Positions 1 to 5,244 of a DNA stretch of 5,244 nucleotides are shown piece after piece; the stretch's first letter is position 1; every line of letters starts with the position of its first letter. Location of the stretch: assembly GCA_937901695.1 (NCBI GenBank), contig CALDJN010000377.1, positions 1-5,244 on the forward strand, given 5' to 3'. The notes under the pieces were generated by a model, which was not told the origin of the DNA, ran no database searches, and worked only from the letters and a program-made list of their open reading frames with translations. A program made the position numbers and the translations under genes. Source of the stretch: an uncultured Anaerocolumna sp. GTDB taxonomy: Bacteria > Bacillota > Clostridia > Lachnospirales > Lachnospiraceae.

Positions 1-15
1 AAGCGCCAGAATTGA
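1..15 (+). CDS. possible 3' end of an upstream gene (last four codons and stop)
   Basis: Reading from base 1 gives K-R-Q-N and then a TGA stop at 13-15. The stop overlaps the GAGG of the presumed ribosome binding site for the permease that starts at 29. A basic, short tail ending just ahead of a MalG-type permease is what one expects of the MalF-type partner permease, which usually precedes it in CUT1 operons. Only four codons are visible, so the identity is inferred from gene order alone and the reading frame itself could be chance. Confidence 0.3.
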   Translation, partial: KRQN

Positions 16-22
16 GGTTAGG
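14..22 (+). promoter_or_regulatory. ribosome binding site of the permease gene
   Basis: A purine-rich stretch with GAGG at 14-17 and AGG at 20-22 lies 6 to 11 bases before the ATG at 29. This spacing favours the ATG at 29 over the second in-frame ATG at 35, which would lie 12 to 17 bases away. The site overlaps the possible upstream stop at 13-15, which would suit translational coupling. Confidence 0.4.
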
Positions 23-28
23 TATAGT

Positions 29-871
29 ATGGCAATGACGAAAAAAAAGAAAAAATTTATAGTGAACTTAATTACCCATATAGTGTTGCTTTTATTAGTG
101 TTTATATGCCTCTTTCCTATTGCATTGGTTTTAACAAATAGCTTTAAGGAAAATTCAGAAATCGTAAGAAATCCTTTGTCTTTACCAGTTGTAATTCATT
201 TGGAGAATTACATTCAGGCATGGACAACAGGAAAGTTTGCAAGAGGATTTATTAATAGCATTAAATTATCCGGAATAACTATTCTTATAGTATTATTTTG
301 TTCCACTTTAGCAGGTTATGTTTTGGCAGGTAAACGTATTAAAGGCAGCAGTGCTATTTTAATGTATTTTATGGTTGCAATGACGGTACCTATTCAGCTG
401 TTCTTGTTTCCTTTGTATTATACATTTGCAAAATTAAATTTAATTGGAAATATTCCCGCAACTAGTTTGATTTTAGCAGCAACCAGCATGCCACTTGCAG
501 TATTTCTAATGCGAACCTTCTTCTTAGCGGTACCTAAGGAATTAGAAGAGGCAGCAAGAATTGATGGTGCTGACACCGCTCAAGTAATTTGGCATGTTAT
601 GAGACCAGTAGTATCACCTGGAATAATAACGGTTAGTGTTTTGGTTGGTTTACAATCTTGGAACGAATATTTAATATCCTCTACTTTCTTACAAGGAGAG
701 AAGAACTTTACTGCCACCTTAGGATTTTTATCCATGAACGGAAGTTATGGTTCTAATATGTCCATTCTTATGGCTTCTGCCATTATATTAATTGGACCTA
801 TCGTAATATTCTTCTTATTTACACAAAAGTATTTTGTAGATGGAATGGTAAGCGGAGCAGTAAAAGGATAA
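29..871 (+). CDS. carbohydrate ABC transporter permease, MalG-type (CUT1 family)
   Basis: Integral membrane subunit of a sugar-importing ABC transporter. It would pair with a MalF-type permease, an extracellular binding protein and a cytoplasmic ATPase, none of which lie in the window. The 280-residue length is normal for the family. Hydrophobic segments at about 10-36, 76-100, 107-133, 140-165, 194-215 and 245-265 give the expected six helices, after a short lysine-rich cytoplasmic start (KKKKK at 5-9). The EAA loop that docks on the ATPase is clear at about 174-197, with EEAARIDGAD followed by RPVVSPG. The end, YFVDGMVSGAVKG, is typical of MalG-like proteins of CUT1 systems. The family takes up mono-, di- and oligosaccharides or other glycosides, and the sequence does not show which. 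The two hydrolases downstream on the same strand suggest that the imported compound is their substrate or its precursor. The N-terminal lysines are encoded by an A8-G-A6 run at 41-55. Confidence 0.93.
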   Translation: MAMTKKKKKFIVNLITHIVLLLLVFICLFPIALVLTNSFKENSEIVRNPLSLPVVIHLENYIQAWTTGKFARGFINSIKLSGITILIVLFCSTLAGYVLAGKRIKGSSAILMYFMVAMTVPIQLFLFPLYYTFAKLNLIGNIPATSLILAATSMPLAVFLMRTFFLAVPKELEEAARIDGADTAQVIWHVMRPVVSPGIITVSVLVGLQSWNEYLISSTFLQGEKNFTATLGFLSMNGSYGSNMSILMASAIILIGPIVIFFLFTQKYFVDGMVSGAVKG

Positions 872-899
872 TTCATATAGAGCAGAATTTGATTCTTTA

Positions 900-939
900 T
901 TACAGTTCTGTCTGTGGTATCCCACGGGCTGAACTGTAA
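900..939 (+). promoter_or_regulatory. long intercistronic stem-loop between permease and first hydrolase
   Basis: Bases 900-917 pair with 922-939 around a four-base loop (TATC, 918-921). The outer arm has nine consecutive pairs (TTACAGTTC with GAACTGTAA). One T/T mismatch follows (909/930), then eight inner pairs, two of them G-U. No T-run follows (CAATTATCC), nor does one follow on the opposite strand, so it does not fit an intrinsic terminator. It begins 28 bases after the permease stop and ends 11 bases before the AGGAG of the next gene. A role as an mRNA 3'-end stabiliser or processing site that sets transporter and enzyme levels apart is plausible. Binding of a regulator to the palindrome is an alternative. 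The pairing is seen directly; the function is inferred. Confidence 0.6.
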
Positions 940-950
940 CAATTATCCAA

Positions 951-957
951 AAGGAGA
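951..957 (+). promoter_or_regulatory. ribosome binding site that fixes the start of the first hydrolase
   Basis: AAGGAGA is a near-perfect Shine-Dalgarno sequence, with GGAG ending 8 bases before the ATG at 965. It rules against an in-frame GTG at 914, which lies inside the stem of the hairpin at 900-939 and has no comparable site upstream. The resulting N-terminus, MSIKKYQNDIYAG, lines up without gaps with the start of the neighbouring paralogue, MSIKQYENQIYSG. Confidence 0.85.
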
Positions 958-964
958 TGAACTA

Positions 965-3088
965 ATGAGTATTAAAAAATATCAAAACGACATATATGCA
1001 GGTGTTTTAGGTAAAATAATCGGAGTTTATCTGGGACGCCCGGTGGAAGGCTGGAGTTATGAAAAGATAAAGAAAAACTTTGATGAAATATATTACTATA
1101 AAAATCACAAAACGGGAGCACCCCTTATTGTACCGGATGACGATATTTCAGGAACCTTTGCTTTCTTTAGAAGCCTTGAAGATAATGGATATGATTCAAA
1201 TTTATCGGCTGAAGCAATTGGTGATACCTGGTTAAATTATATTATAGAAAATCAAACAATTCTCTGGTGGGGCGGTCTCTCAAGAAGTACAGAACATACC
1301 GCATATTTACGTTTGAAAAATGGAATAAAAGCACCAAAGAGTGGTTCCCTTGAATTAAACGGACAAAGTATGGCAGAACAAATAGGTTCCGAAATATTTA
1401 TAGATACTTGGGCACTGGTTAATCCAATGAACCCAAAACGTACGGCAGAGATGGCAAGAGCCGCTGCCAGTGTAAGCCACGACGGAATTGCCATTGATGC
1501 AGCAGTTTATCTTGCTGTAATGGAATCCTTAGCCTTTGAGGAAAAAGATATTAATAAGCTTTTAGATGCAGGACTTCCATATGTAGATAATGAGAATTTT
1601 AAAGACTTGGTAGCAAGTTTAAGAAAGCAATGTGCCAAAACAAATGACTGGCATAAAGTCAGAGACTGGATTGCAGACAATCATGGCTATGAAAAATATC
1701 CTGGAAACTGCCCAATGGTTACCAACCACCTTACTGTCTTAATGGCGCTTATTATGGGTGGGGATGATTTTAACAAAGCTTGTATGATTGCCTGTAGTGC
1801 AGGCTGGGATACGGATTGTAATTCAGGTAATGTAGGCTGTTTGAATGGAATCCGGCTTGGCCTGGAAGGTTTCAAAAAAGGTACTGATTTAAGGAAAGCA
1901 GTAGCAGATAGACTATATGTTGTTTCCAGTGATGGTGGTTCTTGTATATCAGATGCTGTATTGGAAACAAGAAAAATCCTGACAGCAGCAGCCAAGCTGG
2001 AAAATGAGACAATCGATATACCAAAGGAACGTCTTGCCTTTGAATACCCAGGCTCTGTTCAAGGTATTATCCCCTATGATAAGAATACAGAAGAACAAGT
2101 ATTAAGTGGTATTGAAAATGCATATAACACCTTAAAGGAAGCAGGCTGTAAGATTTCCTATACAGGTCTTGGGGCAGGGGTTCATGCATCGGCATCCATT
2201 GATACTTTCGTAGACTTAAAGCCTAAGGGAAAAGAGGGCACCAGTTACTTTGACGTATTATGTTCCCCCACTTTATATAGCGGTCAAATGGTAACAGCAA
2301 ATATTCAGGCACCATATGAGGTAAATCCTGTGTTTACTTTCTTCATTGAATATTTTGATGAAAATGATGAATTGCAGACAATGTACAGCCATTCTTATGA
2401 GTTGAAAAAGGGGTCTAATACGCTACAATGGCAGGTGCCTGACGTTGAAGGTCATGCAGTCTATTGTTTGGGTCTGACCCTTAAGAGCATTTTCCGTATG
2501 GACGGATATATTGTGTTAAAGACATTAGACTGGTCCAATGCTCCTAAATTATATCATATGGGAAAATCCATGGAAATGTCACCGGCACTAACACCCTGGA
2601 CTACCACTACGGCTTGGTTAAAAACCTTCGTTTCTTCAGCAGATCATTTTAACCCGGACTATACTACTACATTTTCCATATCACATGCCACAGAGAATGG
2701 TGTAGTAACAACAGGAACCTTAGACTGGGATGATTATTCTGTAAAATCTACTATAACATTTTCACAACAAGATGCAGCAGGGTTAGTTGCCCGTGCCAAG
2801 GGACATAGAAGATATTACGGAGCGGTATTATCAAAAGGTAAAGCCATTATATATAGACAGCAGGATAATCAGAGAGTAGAAGTTGCAAGTGCACCTATTG
2901 ATTTCTCCATTGATAAAACTTATGAGCTGGAATTTCAATTAAAGAAGGAATTTTTAACTTTATTGGTGGATGGGAAAATGGCTGTAAAAGGTACAGACTT
3001 AGCTTATAGATGTGGTGGAGCAGGTTTTGTAGTAGATTCAGGTGCTATTCTGGCAGATGAATTTGAAATAAGAAATCTGAGGAGTTGA
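965..3088 (+). CDS. ADP-ribosylglycohydrolase-fold protein with C-terminal beta-sandwich modules, copy 1
   Basis: A 707-residue protein with no signal peptide or membrane segment, so probably cytoplasmic. Residues about 8-345 form an ADP-ribosylglycohydrolase (DraG/ARH, Pfam ADP_ribosyl_GH) domain. Motifs in order are GKIIGVYLGRPVEG (16-29), PDDDISGTF (57-65), GDTW (86-89), WWGGLSRSTEHTAY (101-114), SHDG (171-174) and GWDTDCNSGNVG (280-291). The two aspartate clusters (58-60 and 282/284) match the two-magnesium site of the family, with Asp and Cys in place of two usual Thr ligands. Residues about 370-530 are beta-rich and jelly-roll-like, ending in LDWSNAPK. Residues about 575-705 resemble a LamG/DUF1080-type concanavalin-like sandwich, with LDWDDYSV (586-593), HRRYYGA (614-620) and GGAGF (684-688). 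The family cleaves ADP-ribosyl N- or O-glycosidic bonds. A sugar or nucleoside substrate is inferred here from the transporter upstream. Most family members lack the C-terminal half, so this protein is about twice their usual size. The domain limits are approximate, judged by eye. Confidence 0.88.
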   Translation: MSIKKYQNDIYAGVLGKIIGVYLGRPVEGWSYEKIKKNFDEIYYYKNHKTGAPLIVPDDDISGTFAFFRSLEDNGYDSNLSAEAIGDTWLNYIIENQTILWWGGLSRSTEHTAYLRLKNGIKAPKSGSLELNGQSMAEQIGSEIFIDTWALVNPMNPKRTAEMARAAASVSHDGIAIDAAVYLAVMESLAFEEKDINKLLDAGLPYVDNENFKDLVASLRKQCAKTNDWHKVRDWIADNHGYEKYPGNCPMVTNHLTVLMALIMGGDDFNKACMIACSAGWDTDCNSGNVGCLNGIRLGLEGFKKGTDLRKAVADRLYVVSSDGGSCISDAVLETRKILTAAAKLENETIDIPKERLAFEYPGSVQGIIPYDKNTEEQVLSGIENAYNTLKEAGCKISYTGLGAGVHASASIDTFVDLKPKGKEGTSYFDVLCSPTLYSGQMVTANIQAPYEVNPVFTFFIEYFDENDELQTMYSHSYELKKGSNTLQWQVPDVEGHAVYCLGLTLKSIFRMDGYIVLKTLDWSNAPKLYHMGKSMEMSPALTPWTTTTAWLKTFVSSADHFNPDYTTTFSISHATENGVVTTGTLDWDDYSVKSTITFSQQDAAGLVARAKGHRRYYGAVLSKGKAIIYRQQDNQRVEVASAPIDFSIDKTYELEFQLKKEFLTLLVDGKMAVKGTDLAYRCGGAGFVVDSGAILADEFEIRNLRS
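3079..3084 (+). promoter_or_regulatory. ribosome binding site of the second hydrolase, inside the end of the first
   Basis: GAGGAG lies within the last codons of the first hydrolase gene and ends 11 bases before the ATG at 3096. The stop (TGA, 3086-3088) lies between site and start, and only 7 bases separate stop from start. This arrangement makes translational coupling and roughly matched output of the two proteins likely. No promoter or hairpin is visible between the genes. Confidence 0.75.
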
Positions 3089-3095
3089 GAAAACT

Positions 3096-5186
3096 ATGAG
3101 TATAAAACAATATGAAAATCAAATATACAGTGGAGTTCTGGGTAAACTCATTGGGGTTTACTTAGGACGTCCGGTAGAAGGCTGGAGCTATGAAAAGATT
3201 CAAGATACCTTTGATGAAATTAAATATTATATACACGATAAAGTAGGGGTACCTCTTATTGTTGCTGATGATGATATTTCAGGAACTTTTGGTTTCTTCA
3301 GAGCCATTGAAGATAATGGATATGATAAAAATATACCTGCAAAAGCTTTTGGAGATACCTGGTTAAACTATATTATTGAAAATAAAACCATACTTTGGTG
3401 GGGTGGCTTAGGCAGATCTACGGAGCATACCGCTTATTTAAACTTAAAGAATGGTATGGAAGCTCCTATGAGCGGTTCTATTGAAACTAATGGCAGAACC
3501 TTGGCAGAACAAATCGGAGCCCAGATATTTATTGATGCTATAGCAATGGCATGTCCGAATAATCCTGACCTTGCAGTGGAGTTAGTAAGAAAGGCAGCAA
3601 GCGTTAGTCATGATGGTATTGCAGTTGAGGCAGCATGCCATTTGGCAGCACTGGAAGCAATGGCATTTGAGGAAAAAGATATTAATAAATTACTGGACAG
3701 AGCAATCAGCTATGTTAAGGATAGAAAATTAATTAAAATAATTAGGGATGTTCGAGATATTTGTGAGAAAGAAAGTGACTGGAGAAAAGTCAGAGCTTAT
3801 CTAGAACCAAAGTATGGCTATGATGTATTCCCAGGCTGTTGTCATATGATTCCCAATCATGCCATGGTAATCGCCTCCATTATTTTAGGAGGAGATGATT
3901 TTCAAAAGTCTATCAGCATAGCAGCCTCCGCAGCTTGGGATACGGATTGCAATGCAGGTAATGTTGGTGCATTTAATGGTATACGATTAGGACTTGATGG
4001 AATCAATGGAGGAGCAGATTTTAGAACCCCGGTAGCTGATTTAATGTATGTAGTTACTTCAGATGGAGGTTCTGTAGTTACAGATGCTGTTATTGAAAGT
4101 AAAAGAATTATAGAAACTGCTGGGAAACTTGCAGGTGAAGAAGTAGAAGTATCCGATGAAAGATATACCTTTGAATTCCCTGGTTCCTTACAAGGCTTCC
4201 ATCCCTGTGAGTATAAGCACGGAGCACAGGCAGAGTTTTCTTTGTCAAACTACAACCAGGTTTCTGATAATAATGGTTTATTGATTCAGTGTAAACAGTT
4301 AGCGGATGGTGTAACTGCTAATGTTTCAACACAAACCTTTATTGATTTTACTAAATTGGCAAGAAATTTCTCCACTGTTGCTTCCCCAACTTTATATTCT
4401 TCACAAAAGGTAGTTACCAAATTAAGTGTTCTGGATGGTAAAAAGGTAAATATACGGCCATATATTCTATATTATGACATAGAGGATAAAGAACAGGTAA
4501 TTTATGGACCATTTTACTCTATTGGTAAAGAAGCTGTAATTACTTGGGAGGTGCCTGACACTCAAGGTATGTCTATCTTTAAATTAGGTTATGAAGTATC
4601 CAGTAAAACCAGATTTGATGGCAGTGTAGTAATTTACAGCATAGACTGGAAAGGCGCACCTGCTAAATTTGCTCAAAAAGGTATGCTTATGACTTCTATC
4701 TGGAATACCAACCCCTTATGGTTAGCAGGCTTTGCAAGTTCCGCCGTACAGTTTGCAGCTGATTTTAAACGAACCTATTGTGTATCCAATGTAGAAGAAG
4801 ACGGATTAGTAACCATAGGAAGCAGAGAATGGAAGGATTATAGTGTAACCAGTACTCTTTACTATAGCCTTCACCAATCCGGGGGTCTGGTACTTAGAAG
4901 CAGAGGGCATAGAAGGTATTACGGTGCAATTCTAAGTGGGTATCAAACTGCAATCTTATACGTGCAAAAGGATGGAAAACGAACCATATTGGGACAAGTT
5001 CCTTATGCATACGTAGAAGATAAAGGTTATAAACTAACTTTCCAGGTAAAAGGCAATAAACTGACATTTAAAATTAATGACCAGATAATTCTGGAAGCAG
5101 AAGATGATACTTATGTATCTGGCGGAGCAGGATTTGTCATATCAAAGGGAACCATGACTTGTGACAGTTTCATTGTATCTGAATAG
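3096..5186 (+). CDS. ADP-ribosylglycohydrolase-fold protein with C-terminal beta-sandwich modules, copy 2
   Basis: A 696-residue paralogue of the preceding protein, also without a signal peptide. The ARH domain (about 8-345) aligns with copy 1 without gaps to about residue 365. By my count 76 of the first 100 residues and 67 of the next 100 are identical. All motifs are kept at the same positions: GKLIGVYLGRPVEG (16-29), ADDDISGTF (57-65), WWGGLGRSTEHTAY (101-114), SHDG (171-174) and AWDTDCNAGNVG (280-291). The C-terminal half has the same plan, with a jelly-roll-like region ending in SIDWKGAPAK (515-524) and a LamG/DUF1080-like region containing REWKDYSV (577-584), HRRYYGA (605-611) and GGAGF (676-680). 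It is clearly more divergent there, with small insertions and deletions. Both copies look intact and catalytically equivalent, so they may differ in substrate recognition through the C-terminal modules, or could associate with each other. Both ideas are inference. Its last 54 bp are repeated immediately downstream. Confidence 0.88.
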   Translation: MSIKQYENQIYSGVLGKLIGVYLGRPVEGWSYEKIQDTFDEIKYYIHDKVGVPLIVADDDISGTFGFFRAIEDNGYDKNIPAKAFGDTWLNYIIENKTILWWGGLGRSTEHTAYLNLKNGMEAPMSGSIETNGRTLAEQIGAQIFIDAIAMACPNNPDLAVELVRKAASVSHDGIAVEAACHLAALEAMAFEEKDINKLLDRAISYVKDRKLIKIIRDVRDICEKESDWRKVRAYLEPKYGYDVFPGCCHMIPNHAMVIASIILGGDDFQKSISIAASAAWDTDCNAGNVGAFNGIRLGLDGINGGADFRTPVADLMYVVTSDGGSVVTDAVIESKRIIETAGKLAGEEVEVSDERYTFEFPGSLQGFHPCEYKHGAQAEFSLSNYNQVSDNNGLLIQCKQLADGVTANVSTQTFIDFTKLARNFSTVASPTLYSSQKVVTKLSVLDGKKVNIRPYILYYDIEDKEQVIYGPFYSIGKEAVITWEVPDTQGMSIFKLGYEVSSKTRFDGSVVIYSIDWKGAPAKFAQKGMLMTSIWNTNPLWLAGFASSAVQFAADFKRTYCVSNVEEDGLVTIGSREWKDYSVTSTLYYSLHQSGGLVLRSRGHRRYYGAILSGYQTAILYVQKDGKRTILGQVPYAYVEDKGYKLTFQVKGNKLTFKINDQIILEAEDDTYVSGGAGFVISKGTMTCDSFIVSE

Positions 5187-5188
5187 GA
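5135..5188 (+). repeat. direct repeat, first copy (end of the second hydrolase gene)
   Basis: These 54 bases, from TGTCATATCA to GAATAGGA, cover the last 16 codons of the second hydrolase, its stop codon and two further bases. They recur at 5191-5244 with 51 of 54 bases identical, and the start-to-start distance is 56 bases. The mismatches correspond to 5147 (G/A), 5153 (C/G) and 5174 (T/C). Confidence 0.9.
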
Positions 5189-5190
5189 GC

Positions 5191-5244
5191 TGTCATATCA
5201 AAAGGAACGATGACTTGTGACAGTTTCATCGTATCTGAATAGGA
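5191..5244 (+). repeat. direct repeat, second copy, running to the window edge
   Basis: This is the second copy of the 54-base sequence at 5135-5188, separated from the first by only GC at 5189-5190. It runs to the last base of the window, so the repeat may continue beyond. The offset of 56 is not a multiple of three, so this copy is out of frame with the gene before it and lies after that gene's stop. If upstream homology is extended, GGAGC at 5186-5190 also matches GGAGC at 5124-5128 with a six-base gap. That match may be chance. Confidence 0.9.
5192..5242 (+). pseudogene. orphan C-terminal coding remnant of a hydrolase allele or third paralogue
   Basis: Read in its own frame, this stretch encodes VISKGTMTCDSFIVSE followed by TAG, exactly the end of the second hydrolase (residues 681-696). 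The three base differences fall on third codon positions and are all synonymous (AAG/AAA Lys, ACC/ACG Thr, ATT/ATC Ile). It has no start codon with a ribosome binding site and is too short to be a gene. The pattern suggests that it diverged while it was still the end of a working gene. It could be a relic of a third tandem copy, of recombination with a divergent allele, or an assembly join of two strain variants. Confidence 0.45.

Noticed and set aside
872..899. A sigma-70-type promoter ahead of the first hydrolase.
   Set aside because: The region is AT-rich with a TTGATT-like hexamer near 889-894, but no -10 box at suitable spacing can be defended, because the hairpin occupies that place.
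745..942. A 65-residue minus-strand reading frame opposite the permease end and the hairpin.
   Set aside because: It lies mostly antisense to the clear permease gene, has no recognisable domain, and its composition reflects the overlapping coding strand.
900..950. The intercistronic hairpin as a rho-independent terminator.
   Set aside because: No T-run follows the stem on either strand, and the ribosome binding site of the next gene begins 11 bases later.
914..964. GTG at 914 as a start that would add 17 residues to the first hydrolase.
   Set aside because: It lies within the hairpin stem and has no ribosome binding site. The ATG at 965 has an ideal one and matches the start of the paralogue.
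1252..1995. Minus-strand reading frames at 1252-1494 and 1687-1995.
   Set aside because: Both lie wholly inside the first hydrolase gene on the other strand, carry no recognisable motif and have no independent support.
965..5186. A toxin-antitoxin or antiphage ADP-ribosylation module built on the ARH-type proteins.
   Set aside because: No ADP-ribosyltransferase partner such as DarT is in the window. The neighbour is a sugar permease, and both copies carry carbohydrate-type C-terminal modules.
5186..5227. A stem-loop pairing 5186-5197 with 5216-5227 (CTGTCA with TGACAG) after the second hydrolase.
   Set aside because: The stem has several G-U pairs, an 18-base loop and no T-tract. It arises largely from the duplicated coding sequence, so I do not call it a terminator.

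Overview
The window is AT-rich, tightly packed and reads entirely on the + strand. Low GC, strong purine-rich AGGAG ribosome binding sites and family content point to a Gram-positive anaerobe of the Clostridia, most likely a plant- or gut-polysaccharide user of the Lachnospiraceae type. The organism is inferred from style and gene families, not from a marker gene.

Layout: positions 1-15 look like the last codons of an upstream gene. A complete MalG-type (CUT1) sugar ABC-transporter permease follows (29-871). A 93-bp gap then holds a long, nearly perfect stem-loop (900-939) and the ribosome binding site of the next gene. Two consecutive, homologous genes follow (965-3088 and 3096-5186), separated by only 7 bp. 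Each encodes a roughly 700-residue protein with an N-terminal ADP-ribosylglycohydrolase (DraG/ARH) fold domain and a long C-terminal half that looks like two beta-sandwich modules. The window ends in a second, slightly different copy of the last 54 bp of the second hydrolase gene (5191-5244).

Working model (inference): this is the distal part of a carbohydrate-uptake operon. The permease, with partners outside the window, imports a small glycoside or nucleoside-like compound. The two hydrolases have no signal peptide and would act on it, or on a derivative, in the cytoplasm. The ARH label comes from fold and metal-site motifs. The sugar-transport context and the appended beta-sandwich modules make a role in glycoside catabolism more plausible than removal of ADP-ribose from proteins, but the substrate is not visible from sequence.

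The most unusual points are the tandem duplication with a conserved catalytic half and a more divergent C-terminal half, the variant metal-site motifs, the hairpin between permease and hydrolases, and the duplicated gene tail whose three differences are all synonymous. That last pattern suggests the tail came from a separate functional allele or a lost third gene copy. No tRNA, rRNA, CRISPR array, insertion sequence or convincing promoter or terminator was found.
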